Shown here: positions 46,502 through 56,639 of the stretch, in pieces
How the letters are laid out: every line of letters starts with the position of its first letter
Numbering within the stretch: position 1 is the stretch's first letter
Assembly: GCF_039544005.1 (NCBI RefSeq)
Contig: NZ_BAABKV010000001.1
Coordinates: forward strand, 7,440,001 to 7,504,000
DNA from: Kitasatospora paranensis
Lineage (GTDB): Bacteria; Actinomycetota; Actinomycetes; Streptomycetales; Streptomycetaceae
Direction: 5' to 3'
Length of the DNA: 64,000 nucleotides
Notes under the pieces: model-generated
What the model was told of the DNA's origin: nothing
The model's database searches: none
What the model saw: only the letters and a program-made list of their open reading frames with translations
Position numbers and translations under genes: made by a program

Positions 46502-48348
46502 GGGAACGGGTGGGGGTGGGGGTTGAGGTCGGCGTCGGTCAGCGGCTGCGGCGCGTACCCGAGCAGGTGGGGCACCTCCCGCAGCCGACGCAGCCCGGTG
46601 GTGCGCCGGTTGCGGTGGCCGAAGGTCATGGACAGCGCGCCGGGTACGATCACCTTCACGCAGTGCAGTCCGGCGGCCTCGTGCAGCGGCGAGGTCTGGT
46701 CGACGACCACCACGTCCATGCCGCCCGCCAGCATGCGGTCCACGGCCTCGGTCAGGTCGTCCCGCAGGTCGGCGTGGTGCGGCCAGGGGCCGCGGCCGAG
46801 CCGGTCCCAGCCGGTCCTGCGGTCACCGGAGAGCAGGAACGAGAAGCGTTCGAACGCCTCCGGAGTCGCGCTGCACAGCGCGTGGTCGGTCATGATGCGC
46901 ACCAGATCGGGATCGGCGGCCATCTGCCGGGCCCGCTCGGCCTCGGCGGGGTACCTGCGCATCTCCTGCTCGACGATGGGGGCCAGTTCGCCGAGTGCGG
47001 TGAGCACGGCGGCGACCGGATCCAGCGCCGATCCGCTGGTGCAGACGACCTTCGGCCGGGCGGCGTCGCCGGTGGTGTCCTGCGCCAGCACCCAGAACGC
47101 GGGGATCGCCTCGGTCAGCGTCATGTCGAAGACCCGCAGCCGGTAGCCGGTGCGCTCGATGCGTTCGACGACGAGCCCGACGCGCGGGTCGGGCGCCCGG
47201 GCCAGGTCCACCTCCGGCAGGGGCATCCTGGCGTACCAGGTCATCAGGAACGCGTCCCGCTCGACGACCTCCAGGATCCCGTGCAGGATCGCCTCCTCGA
47301 CGCAGCCGCCGAGGGCGCAGCCGTTGGAGATCTCGAAGGTGAAGGGCTTGTCCGCCCGGGCCCCCGGCTGCAGGGCCGTCCGGTAGTACGCGTAGGTCTC
47401 CGGGACGAGCACCGGCCGGCCCTGGCGGAACGAGTACGCCCACACCCAGGACACCACGGCGTCCTCGGTGAACGGCTGGTAGGGGCAGTCCGGTTCCTGG
47501 TAGCGCTCCGCCGGGAACAGGCCGAGCGACCGGGGATCGAGCGCGTCCCGGGCGAGGTCCGCGTAGCTGCCGCGGACGGTGGTCCGCTTGCCCCGGGGCC
47601 ACTGGCCGCCGAGCCGTTCCAGGGCCTCGGCGACCGCGGTGGCCCGGCAGGAGGCGAAGTCGCGGGCGCGCCCGAACCCGGCCTCGCCGCGGTAGCCGCA
47701 CTCGGTCAGGACCGACTCGGCCAGCGGGAGCAGCGAGTCGCGCAGGCCGGTGGGCGGGGCGACCACGCCGGTCTCGGCGTCGACGTAGAGCTCGGTCAGC
47801 CGGGACTCCGAGAGCTCGCCGATCCGGCCGGCGCCGGGGCTGGGCTTGGGCCGCGGCAGGGGCGTGATCGCGGCCCGCGCGGCGGTGTCCTCGGGCCGTC
47901 CGCCGCAGGCCGGGCACAGCGGGTCCGGGAGGAACGTGTGCCGGGTCTGGGCCAGGTCGCGCAGGTCGAGGTACCAGCAGCAGTTCCGCGCGGCCCCCGC
48001 GTGCACCAGCTCGCGCACCGCGTCGGCGGCGAAGGCCGACAGCCAGGCGGACGGCCGGGTCGCGACCCGGCCGTCCTTGCGCAGCTCGCCCGTCCACCGG
48101 TCGCGCCGGGGCGCGCCGGATCGCCAGGTCTGCAGGCACCACACGCAGCCGGGTTCGCCGGGCCGGACGATCGGGCCGACCACGACCCGGTCGAGTTCGG
48201 TCCACACCGGCAGCCAGGGCTCGCCCCGGTCGTGGGCCGCGGACCAGTCGGCGGTGTCCCAGCCGTCGTGTGCCACCACCAGCATCGACGGCGGACGCCG
48301 GGCGATGGCGTCGGCCAGCAGGCCGTCACCGATGACCGAGTCGCTCAT
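46498..48348 (-). CDS. YcaO cyclodehydratase 1 (TbtG-like)
   Basis: 616 residues from ATG 48348. An N-terminal remnant of the E1-like zinc domain has CVWC and CPAC pairs (about residues 70-175). The YcaO ATP-binding residues lie in TAVAEALERLGG and GCVEEAILHGILEVVERDAF. The C-terminal proline-rich tail HPHPFP is the motif needed by many azoline-forming YcaOs. It would convert Cys (or Ser/Thr) to azolines with ATP, guided by the F protein. It appears intact. Confidence 0.87.
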   Translation of the reverse strand: MSDSVIGDGLLADAIARRPPSMLVVAHDGWDTADWSAAHDRGEPWLPVWTELDRVVVGPIVRPGEPGCVWCLQTWRSGAPRRDRWTGELRKDGRVATRPSAWLSAFAADAVRELVHAGAARNCCWYLDLRDLAQTRHTFLPDPLCPACGGRPEDTAARAAITPLPRPKPSPGAGRIGELSESRLTELYVDAETGVVAPPTGLRDSLLPLAESVLTECGYRGEAGFGRARDFASCRATAVAEALERLGGQWPRGKRTTVRGSYADLARDALDPRSLGLFPAERYQEPDCPYQPFTEDAVVSWVWAYSFRQGRPVLVPETYAYYRTALQPGARADKPFTFEISNGCALGGCVEEAILHGILEVVERDAFLMTWYARMPLPEVDLARAPDPRVGLVVERIERTGYRLRVFDMTLTEAIPAFWVLAQDTTGDAARPKVVCTSGSALDPVAAVLTALGELAPIVEQEMRRYPAEAERARQMAADPDLVRIMTDHALCSATPEAFERFSFLLSGDRRTGWDRLGRGPWPHHADLRDDLTEAVDRMLAGGMDVVVVDQTSPLHEAAGLHCVKVIVPGALSMTFGHRNRRTTGLRRLREVPHLLGYAPQPLTDADLNPHPHPFP

Positions 48349-48414
48349 GCCCCCGCCTCTCCCCGGGCCTTCGGCCGGGGGTGCCCCCATCGCTCGCTCA
48401 CGCGTCGTCCTCCC

Positions 48415-49829
48415 TCACCAGGTCAGCCGGAACTCGGGGCGCAGCCCGGCCGGGTGCTCCGTGCCGAAGTGCGCCATCAGCAGACTCCGTTTCCGCCCCT
48501 CCAGGCCGAACCAGCTGTCCAGCAGGTGCGTGAGCACGTCGTTCTGGATCCGGCTCGCCACGTCGACGGCGGCGGCGGCGAGGCAGGCGCGGTGCAGTGC
48601 GGCGCCTGCGGCCGCCTGCTGCAGGCGGTACCAGCGGGCGCCGTACCGCTCCTCGGCGGCCTCGGCGTCGCCCACCGGCAGCAGCCACAGGTTCGCCGTC
48701 CGGGCGCCCTGCTGGGTCAGCGCGGCCAGCGCGGCCTCGCGGATCCGCTGCCGGGGATCGCCCTCGCTCACCAGCTCCAGCTGGTGCCGGTCGGGAAGGT
48801 AGCGGTAGGCGCCGGCCGGCACGCCGGTCACGTCGGCGATCACGCAGTAGAACTCGACCAGGTTGGCCGGCAGGTCCCAGCGCGCCTGCCGGCCGTAGGC
48901 GGTGAGGATCGTGGCCAGCGCGCCCGGCGACATGGGCTCCCCGTTGAAGCCGCGCACGGCCGCGTGCCGGGTGCGCGTCCCGGCCGGCAGATCCGGCTCC
49001 GCATGCGGCAGGCTGATCCGCCGGCCCTCTCCCGCCGGTGCGATGGGCAGCGGTGCGGGGTCGGGGCGGCTCTGCGCGAGCACGGACGCGTGCGCGCCGG
49101 CCGCGAGCGGGAAGGTCGTCAGCGACGGACCGCCGAACGCGGAGGGCACCGGCGGGACGAGCTCGACGACCGCGTGCACGCCCTCCTCCCGGGGTCGAGC
49201 CCCAGCAGTTCGGTGATGTCGGCGTCGGGGAAGCACAGCCGGGCCGTGGCGCCCGTGCCGTCCGCGACCGCCAGCGCGTGCGCCACCTGGATGCCCGACT
49301 CCAGGCAGGCGAGGCGGTAGTACATCTCGCCGTACTTGGCGGCCAGCCGCCAGAACACGTTGGTCTGCACGAGGACCGTCGCGGCGGGCCGGGACGCCAC
49401 CCAGCTCCGGTAGTCACCCGAGCGCAGGCGCACCAGGTCGTGCCGGGCCGGATCGTAGTAGTGGACGCCGGTGGGCACCTCCGAGTCGGGACCGGCGATC
49501 ACGTACCACTCGGAGCTGTAACGGGCGCCCCCGGACGGTGTCGGACGCCGGGTCACCAGCCACTGCAGCGGGTCGTCGTCCGGGATGGCCTCGAAACTGT
49601 CGGTGAAGGGCAGCATGTCCAGCGGGGTCAGCCACTGCGACCGGGTGATGCCGCCGAGATCCGCGAGCAGCCGGCCCAGCCGGTTGCCGGACTTCTCCGG
49701 CGGCCAGGGCAGCGGGTGCCGCGGCGCCCCCGGGTAGCTCTTGACCACCTGCGGTGGGTACGCCTTCGGGTTCGCCACCTCGGTCGGCGTGTGCACGTCC
49801 TCGTGGTAGCGCGTCGCCTCGTTGCTCAC
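48415..49829 (-). CDS. SagB-type azoline dehydrogenase 1 (one frameshift)
   Basis: About 472 residues from GTG 49829. Two nitroreductase-like halves are seen: TPSGGARYSSEWYVIAG, then SGIQVAHALAVADG in the first, and ADVTGVPAGAYRYLP with LAAAAVDVASRIQND in the second. The break is in the GGGG at 49191-49194. FMN enzymes of this type oxidise thiazolines to thiazoles. It starts 3 nt after C-domain protein 2's stop, linking the two enzyme sets in one operon. Confidence 0.82.
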
Positions 49830-49832
49830 GGG

Positions 49833-50812
49833 TCACACCGTGCACAGGTCGAAGGCGGTCCTGGTCACCAGCAGCCGCAGGTGGGACTCCTGGGCCAGGG
49901 TGATGCCGAGCCGGTTGCACATCAGGTGCGCGCACCGTTCCACGATCAGCTGGGGCACCAGGTGGTTGATGTGTTCCAGCACGTCGGCGGGGGCCTCGAA
50001 GCTTGGGTAGGCGTCCAGCCGGCCCAGCAGCTCCAGTTCGACCAGGGTGTCGTTGAGATCCCGCACGGTCGTCAGCCAGGTGCTCACCACGGACGCCTCG
50101 GGCAGCGGCACGCCCGGGTCGCCGCCCACACCGCCTCCAGGGTGGTGCGCAGGTGGGCCTTGTTCGCGTCGAAGTGCTGCCGGAACTCCTTCGAGCCCAT
50201 CACCTCCTCCACCGCCACGCCGCCGGTCTCCACCATGAACCTCGCCTGGTAGGCGAGTTCGGGCAGGATGCCGGTGAAGAGCGTGCGGTCGGCGGCCAGC
50301 ATGGCGAAGGCGTCCATGGCGCGCTGCCCCGGCGTGCGCCCGCGGGCGATCAGTTCGACCGCCAGCGCGCTGGCCGCCATGAGCTGGTTCTCGACCGCGG
50401 CCAGCGCGCGGCCCGTGCCGAACACCTCCGTCTCCGGCACGTAGTCGATGAACGCGACCGAGTTGTCCGGGTGCAGCACCGGGTCGTGGTCGGCCATGCG
50501 TTCCAGCGCGGCGAGACCGGGCGCGGACTCGGCATACTCCTGTGCGGTCATCGAGGACTGCGAGGGTGACGCCCGGTAGAACTCCGCGGCGGTCTCCTCG
50601 ATGACCGAACGGACCTGCCCGGCGTCCTCCGGCCGGGTGAGCACCCGCAGCCGCACGTGCGGGCCGCCCTCCCAGTAGCGGAGGAAGAAGAAGCCCTCGG
50701 CCTGTCCGGCCCCGCGCAGCCGTTCCACTGCGGGCTTGACGACACCGGCGATCACGGCATCCTGATCGCCGTGGTAGAAGAGGTGGGCGCTGACCCAGCT
50801 GGGCTCAGACAT
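49833..50812 (-). CDS. Thiopeptide-type biosynthesis C-domain protein 2 (one frameshift)
   Basis: About 327 residues. FFFLRYWEGGPHVRLRV matches the WRRGPHVRI region of copy 1; overall similarity is low, so this is not a recent duplicate. The C-terminal 97 residues (GGDPGVPLPEASVVSTWL to FDLCTV) lie one frame over after a break near 50125-50130. Role as for copy 1: glutamate elimination is most likely, pyridine synthesis possible. It overlaps LanB 2 by 8 nt. Confidence 0.8.
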
Positions 50813-53462
50813 ACGTGACTCCAGGCTCGTTGAGTTCCACGATGTACTCGGCGACGCGCTCGCCGCGGACCTGGCCGGGATCCGGCACCATCTCGCTGAT
50901 CTGCACGATCGCGTTCGGCTCGGTGAGCCGGCGTTCCAACCCGAGCAGCAGCAGCATGCTCGCGAAATCGAGGTAGTTCGGCTTGGTGTCGTTGCCCGGC
51001 CCCTGGCCGTTCCCGGCCTGGCCCAGGACGGTCGGGTCGAGCACGGTCGCGAAGCACCGCTCGGGGATGCCGTGTTCGGCCAGCCAACCGGCCGTCCTCA
51101 GCATCCAGTCCGCGTCGGTGGCGGCGTCCGCCCGCCGCGGCAGCCGGTCCGCGCGGGTCATCCACATGGCGCGCCGCAGCACGACGTTGCCCACCATCAG
51201 GCGGGGCAGGTGGTGCACGCCGCCCGCCGCCCGCGGGTCCGAGGTCATCCTGAGCTCGGTGTGCGCGCCGAACCAGGTGTTGGACTCGCCGAACGCCTCG
51301 ACCATGAACCGCGCGGCGGGCGGCAGCAGCCGGTCGCCGAGCCCCGGGTGCACCGGGCAGATCTGCTTGCCGAGCCGCCGCGACACCAACGCGAGCAGCC
51401 CGTCCTCGCCGCGCCGCACGTACAGGTCGTTGACCGGCAGCAGGTCCTCGGGCGAGCGCAGGCTGCGCACCCCGGGGTAGTCGACGACCAGCGGGACACC
51501 GGGCCTGCGCACGTTCACCGCGGAACGGGCCACCGCCTCGAACTCGGCGAACAGCACGTCGTCCCGGTCCGCGGCCAGCCCCGGCCCGGCCGGTGCGTCC
51601 TCGCGCAGGTCGAGCGCGTCCAGGATCTGCCGCACCCGGTTGCGGCCCCGGCCGAAGCCGCAGCTGATGGTGTTGACCACCAGCTCCGGACCGTGCGCGG
51701 CCTCGGCGAGCTGGCAGTAGGCCGCGATCGACGTCGGCGTGCGGACCCAGCCCGGCCATTCCTCGGCAAGGGTGCGCACCTCCTCGGGATCGACCCGGAC
51801 CACGCCGTCCTCGTCCGGCTTCCGCTCTCCCAGCAGGCGCTTGCCGGCGGTGCGCAGGCGGTGCAGCTCGCGCACGGCCCCGACCGGGCTGTCCTCGCCG
51901 GCGAACCGGCTGTGCGCCAGCCACGACCCGCCCGCGGCCGGCTGCGCCGCGGCCCCGGCGGACTGCTCGGCCAGGACGTCCCGGTAGAACACCAGCAGCG
52001 GCACCTGCGCGTCGGCCGGGTACCGGCTGCGGAACAGCGCGTCGAGGGTGAGCTTGAACGGCAGGTCGGGCCCGATCAGGCCGAGCAGGGTGCGCACCGC
52101 GTCGAGGTCCGTCAGCAGCGGCTGCCACCTGCTGCGGTCGAGCACGGCGGTCGTGCCGGGATGCACCGCGTTCTCGTAGAAGCTGTACCGGCCGAACTCC
52201 TGGGCCAGCTTCGGGCTGTTCAGGTGGGCGTGGTCGCCCACCTCGCGAAGCGCCGTGTCCAGACCGCGGATCACGGCCTCGCGGACGGCGACCCGTTCGC
52301 CGGGGGCCTCGATCGTCGAGTAGCTCGACAGCGCCTCGTGCACGCCGTGCAGGGTTCGGTCCAGCCGTTCCAGGCCGGGCTGCCCGAGCTGCTGCAACCA
52401 GACGCGCAGGTCGGCGACCGGGTCCGGGGCCTGGTCGGCGAGCGGCGGGACGAGCTCCAGCACGCCCAGCGCCACCAGGCGGCGGAGGAAGGCGTCGACC
52501 TGACTCCCGTCGGCCGCCCGGGCCAGCAGGGCGTCGCGCAGGTCGTCGAGCGTGGTCCCGGGGATGACCAGGTCCATCACCCGGCGCAGGGTCGGGGTGA
52601 CGGCGAGGCTGTGCACGTGCTCGACCGGACGCCGGCCCAGGAACACCAGCGTGTCGTCGGCGACCGTGACGCTGGGGTTGATCCGGATCGGGCGGCCGCC
52701 GACGACCTCCGGGCGTTCGCTGACGGCGCGGGCGATCCGGTGCAGCGAACCGACGCTGATCTCGGTCGTGGTCGCCGCGGCGACCCGCCCCTCGGCCAGC
52801 CGCCCGGACAGCTCCACGATGTCGTCGCACCGGCTCCAGGCGGCCAGGCCGCTGCTGGTGAACGTGGAGTACGGGCTGGTCTTCGCCGCGGAACGGGCCA
52901 GGTACTGCGCCAGGCGCAGCACGGTCTGGCGCTGCGGTGCGCGACCGGTGTCGAACCACTTGTGCAGGGCCAGGTACATGTCCGGGTTGGCGTGCACGAG
53001 CCCCAGTTGGAAGGCCGGCAGCCGGGCCGCGGTGCCCAGCGCCCGGTAGCTCGCGGCCCAGTCCTCTTCGAGCCGGTCCGGCAACTCCGCCAGCAGGCGG
53101 TCGCGTTCGGCGAGCCGCGCGGTCCACGCCCGGACCGGGGCGGCCAGGTCGGCGGGCACGTCGGTCAGCCGCGCGGGATCGACGCGGCGGCCCCGGTGGA
53201 CGGCCCGGCGCACCGCGACCAGCCGGGCCTTCGGTTCCCCGTCGTCCGCGGCGCCGATCGCGGCGTACAGCAGATCCGACAGTTCCGCGGCCGCGTCGGC
53301 GATCTCGGCGCGGAGCCCCACCAGCTCTCCGGCGGTGCGCCAGCTGCGCGCACAGCGCAGCCCGTCCAGCACGGCGACCGGGCTCCCGGCGAGGCGGACC
53401 ACGGCGGCCGGGCCGGTCAGGTAGCCGGCCGAGCCGGGAACGGCTTCGCGCAGCGTGTCCAT
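50805..53462 (-). CDS. Split LanB glutamyl-tRNA-dependent dehydratase 2
   Basis: 885 residues, intact. SAAKTSPYSTFTSSGLAAW is the conserved LanB motif (compare AVKTSPFSTFTASGL in copy 1), and ISCGFGRGRNRVRQILDALDL the C-terminal one. It should glutamylate Ser/Thr of the precursor for later elimination to Dha/Dhb. ATG 53462 overlaps the SagB 2 stop. Only two Ser and one Thr are in the core, so two dehydratases are more than expected. Either they act on different residues or one has changed role. Confidence 0.87.
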   Translation of the reverse strand: MDTLREAVPGSAGYLTGPAAVVRLAGSPVAVLDGLRCARSWRTAGELVGLRAEIADAAAELSDLLYAAIGAADDGEPKARLVAVRRAVHRGRRVDPARLTDVPADLAAPVRAWTARLAERDRLLAELPDRLEEDWAASYRALGTAARLPAFQLGLVHANPDMYLALHKWFDTGRAPQRQTVLRLAQYLARSAAKTSPYSTFTSSGLAAWSRCDDIVELSGRLAEGRVAAATTTEISVGSLHRIARAVSERPEVVGGRPIRINPSVTVADDTLVFLGRRPVEHVHSLAVTPTLRRVMDLVIPGTTLDDLRDALLARAADGSQVDAFLRRLVALGVLELVPPLADQAPDPVADLRVWLQQLGQPGLERLDRTLHGVHEALSSYSTIEAPGERVAVREAVIRGLDTALREVGDHAHLNSPKLAQEFGRYSFYENAVHPGTTAVLDRSRWQPLLTDLDAVRTLLGLIGPDLPFKLTLDALFRSRYPADAQVPLLVFYRDVLAEQSAGAAAQPAAGGSWLAHSRFAGEDSPVGAVRELHRLRTAGKRLLGERKPDEDGVVRVDPEEVRTLAEEWPGWVRTPTSIAAYCQLAEAAHGPELVVNTISCGFGRGRNRVRQILDALDLREDAPAGPGLAADRDDVLFAEFEAVARSAVNVRRPGVPLVVDYPGVRSLRSPEDLLPVNDLYVRRGEDGLLALVSRRLGKQICPVHPGLGDRLLPPAARFMVEAFGESNTWFGAHTELRMTSDPRAAGGVHHLPRLMVGNVVLRRAMWMTRADRLPRRADAATDADWMLRTAGWLAEHGIPERCFATVLDPTVLGQAGNGQGPGNDTKPNYLDFASMLLLLGLERRLTEPNAIVQISEMVPDPGQVRGERVAEYIVELNEPGVTYV

Positions 53463-54993
53463 CAGCCCACCTCCTCGAGTTCGACGGGAACGATCACGTG
53501 TCCGCCCGGTCCCGTCCGGGCCAGCAGGATCTGGAAGAGCGGGGTATGGCGTCGGTCGGTCAGTCCGAGGGCCGTGCGGACCGCGCCGGCGTGGTAGGCG
53601 TTGACGATCCGGCCGGACAGGCCCTGCGCCGCGGCCGCGACGCAGACCCGGTGCGCGAGCAGCCCCGCCTCCTGGTGGATCACCCGGTAGCCGCGGTCGC
53701 CGAAGGTGTCGAACGCCCAGTCGCGGTCGCCGACGAGGTGGACGACGGCGTTCATGCCCCGGAAGACCGTTCCGGGGAGGCAGGCGCGCTCGATCGCGCT
53801 GATGGCGTCGGCGCCGGCGACCGGATGCAGCGCACCCGTGTACCGGTCGAGCCGGTAGGCACCCGGCGGTACGCCGGCGAGGTCGCCGACGGTCAGGAAG
53901 ATCTCCAGCGGGACGGGCGCACCTGCCGGAACGGCGTCGCTGGTGACCCCGGTGCGGGCCCGGGCCAGCCGCGCCCACAGCTCGGTTCCGTCGACCCGTG
54001 ACGCGACCGGCCGGAAGACGCCGGGACCGGAATCGCGGGCGCGCAGCACCTGCGCCAGGTCCACCGCCGGGGTTCGGCCGCGGGCAGCGGCAGCGGTTCG
54101 GTGCCGGACCCGCCCGGCGCGGCCGGTTCGGCGGTGGCGAAGGCCGTGGTGTCGGTGCGCAGGGAGGCGCGGTTGACCTCGGTCAGCCGGGGACAGGCCG
54201 GTGCGACCTGGAGTCCGCTGCGGACCACCGGCGGGTCGATCGGGTCGATGGTCGAGGCCAGCGCGGCAGCCGTCGTCGCGACCGGCTCGCGCCGGAGGTC
54301 GGCGCCGGCCGGGTGCAGCGGCAGGACCAGCAGGGCCGGTTCCTCGTCGCTGTCGAGCCCGAGCAGCCGGTTGACCGGCTCGTCCACGAACTGGTGGTGC
54401 AGCAGCGCCCGCAGACCCATGGACCGCGCGACCAGGTCGAGGTTCCCGGCCAGCAGACCGGCCTCCTGCGTGCACAGCCGGTAGGCGTAGTCACGGTAGA
54501 TGTACGCGGTCTTGGAGAACATCGCGGAGAGCACGAGGACGGCCTCCGGCAGGGCACCCGCGGATCCGGTCGCCCTGGCGAGCAGCGCCCGGTGGTCCCC
54601 GTCGCGCAGGTGCACCAGCCCGTGGTGCGCAGCGTCGTAGTGGTGGACGCCGTCGGCCAGGCAGACGTACAGCTGGACGCCGAACAGGCAGCGGGCGGAG
54701 GCGACCATGCGGTGGTACGGCCAGGTGCCGTTGGTGTCGAACTCCTGCCGGGAGATGCCGTAGCCGTAGTGCAGCAGCGTCGACAGCGCCACCTCGTCGA
54801 ACGCCTCGACCGCGGTGAGCGTCCGGGGCACCCGGCCGGTCAGCGGGCGGCGGGGCCGGCCCCGGTAGATCTTGAACTTCAGCGGCTCGTCCGGGTTGCC
54901 GTACTCCGACTGCCGGGTCTCCATCGCCGCGGCGAGGTCCTCCAGGGTGGTTCGCCAGAACGCCCGGCCGGGGCCGTCCTCGGGCCCGGTCAC
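53462..54993 (-). CDS. SagB-type azoline dehydrogenase 2 (one frameshift)
   Basis: About 511 residues from GTG 54993, overlapping the YcaO 2 stop (GTGA). The N-terminal half has KFKIYRGRPRRPLTGRVPR, MFSKTAYIYRDYAYRLCTQEAG and LVARSMGLRALLHHQFVDEP. The second half, after the GGGG at 54069-54072, has LTVGDLAGVPPGAYRLD and IHQEAGLLAHRVCVAAAAQGLS. Two tandem nitroreductase-like modules fit thiopeptide dehydrogenases. Its role is oxidation of azolines to azoles with FMN. Confidence 0.82.
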
Positions 54994-56639
54994 GGGAACG
55001 GGTGCGGGTGCGGGTTGCGCACCTCGGCCAGCCGGGGCAGTCCGGTCACCCGCCGGGCCGCGTGTCCGAAGGTCATCGGCACCGACCCCGGTGCCATCAC
55101 CTTGACGCATGTGAAGCCTCCCGATGCCTGTTCCGTGGAGGTGGTGTCGACGGCTATGACGTCCATGCCGGCCGCGGCGAAACGCCGGACGGCCTCGTCG
55201 AGGTCCGCGCCGATGTCGGCGTTGCGCGGCCAGTGCCAGCGCTCGAGTCCTTGCTGCCAGGTCGACGTCACCGGGTCGTCGGTCAGGAAGGAGTACCGGT
55301 CGAAGGTGGCCGGATTGGCCGCGCAGAGCAGGTGGTCGGCCATCGACCTGACCTCGTCCGGGTGGTCGGCCAGGTGCTGGGCGCGTTCGCGCCAGCCCGG
55401 GGCGAGCGCGAGGACGGTCATGTACTCGACGGTCTGGCTGAGTTCGTGCAGCGCGGCCAGGATCGCCTCGGCCGGGCGCAGCCCGCTGCCGCCGGTCGAC
55501 ACGGCCCGGGGCCGTCCGGTTCCGGTGACGTCCTCGGCGAACGTCCAGAACGAGGGGATCCCGTGGTCCTGCGTGGTGTCGAGGATGCGCACGCGGTAGC
55601 CCTGCCGCGCGATGCGCTCGCAGACGAGCGCGATCCGGTGGTCGGGAATGCCGGCCGGGTCGATCCCGGGCAGCGGGGTCCGTCCGTACCAGGCCATCAG
55701 GAAGGCGTCGCGCTCCGCGACTTCGAGGATGCCGTGCAGCACCGCCTCCTCCCAGCAGCCGCCGAGCGCACAGCCGCTGGAGATCTCGCACGCGAACCCG
55801 GCCGCGCCGCCGGAGGCCGGCAGCCGGTAGTAGACGAAGCTCTCCGGCACCAGCACCGGCCGGTCCCGGCCGAATGAGTGACCCCAGACCCAGTCGGTCA
55901 CCGCGTCCTCGGTGAACTCCCGGTAGGGGAAGCCGGGGACGCGGAACCGGTCGGCGGGGTACAGGCCCAGCGAGCGGGGATCGACCGCGTCCTCGGCAAC
56001 GTCGGCCCAGCCGGCCCTGACGCTCGTCCGCCGGCTCGGCGCGTACGCGGCCAGCCGCTCCAACGACTCCGCCACCGCGACGGCCCGCGCCGACGCGAAA
56101 TCCCGGGTGCGGCCGTAGCCGGCTGCCGCAGCGGAGGCCTTGGGCACGGCCAGCACGGCCTCGGTGAACGGGAACGCGTGCTGCGGATAGGAGGTGATCG
56201 AGGGGATCAGGCCGCTCTGCCCGTCCACGTACCGTGCTTCGAGGTCGCTCCCGTCCAGCGGGCGGACCCGGCTCGACGCGGGCGAGGGCTTGGGCCGCGC
56301 GGCTCGGACGATCCTCGCGGCCCGTGCGCTGTCGGCGGGCACCACCGCACACCGGGGGCAGTGCGGATCGGGGAGGAAGGCGTGCTGCGACAGGGTGAGC
56401 GTGGCCGCGTCGACGATCCAGAACCGCTGCGCCCCGGACCCGGCCGAGGCCAGCTCGGCGACGGTGTCCGCCAGGAAGGTCGGCAGCTCCCCGTCCGGCA
56501 CGGCGGAGGCCATCTCTGCGGCGCGCAAGGCGGACGCCGCGGCGGCGCGCCGGGTCCGCAGACACTCCGGGCAGCCCGGCGGCCACGGTCCGACGATCAC
56601 CTGATGCGATTCGACGAGCACGTGGGGCCGGTCAGCCAT
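54990..56639 (-). CDS. YcaO cyclodehydratase 2 (TbtG-like)
   Basis: 549 residues from ATG 56639. A short N-terminal zinc segment (GCPECLRTRR and CPRC) precedes the YcaO domain. ATP-site residues lie in ARAVAVAESLERLAAY and GCWEEAVLHGILEVAERDAF, and the C-terminus is HPHPFP as in copy 1. Similarity to copy 1 is clear throughout, but the N-terminal part is shorter. It overlaps the F protein gene by 8 nt and is probably its direct partner. Confidence 0.88.
   Translation of the reverse strand: MADRPHVLVESHQVIVGPWPPGCPECLRTRRAAAASALRAAEMASAVPDGELPTFLADTVAELASAGSGAQRFWIVDAATLTLSQHAFLPDPHCPRCAVVPADSARAARIVRAARPKPSPASSRVRPLDGSDLEARYVDGQSGLIPSITSYPQHAFPFTEAVLAVPKASAAAAGYGRTRDFASARAVAVAESLERLAAYAPSRRTSVRAGWADVAEDAVDPRSLGLYPADRFRVPGFPYREFTEDAVTDWVWGHSFGRDRPVLVPESFVYYRLPASGGAAGFACEISSGCALGGCWEEAVLHGILEVAERDAFLMAWYGRTPLPGIDPAGIPDHRIALVCERIARQGYRVRILDTTQDHGIPSFWTFAEDVTGTGRPRAVSTGGSGLRPAEAILAALHELSQTVEYMTVLALAPGWRERAQHLADHPDEVRSMADHLLCAANPATFDRYSFLTDDPVTSTWQQGLERWHWPRNADIGADLDEAVRRFAAAGMDVIAVDTTSTEQASGGFTCVKVMAPGSVPMTFGHAARRVTGLPRLAEVRNPHPHPFP

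Noticed and set aside
50752..56586. Long antisense and alternate-frame ORFs across the LanB/YcaO genes (up to 900-1000 codons)
   Set aside because: Arg/Pro/Ala-rich translations with no family features; shadows of the real genes in high-GC DNA.
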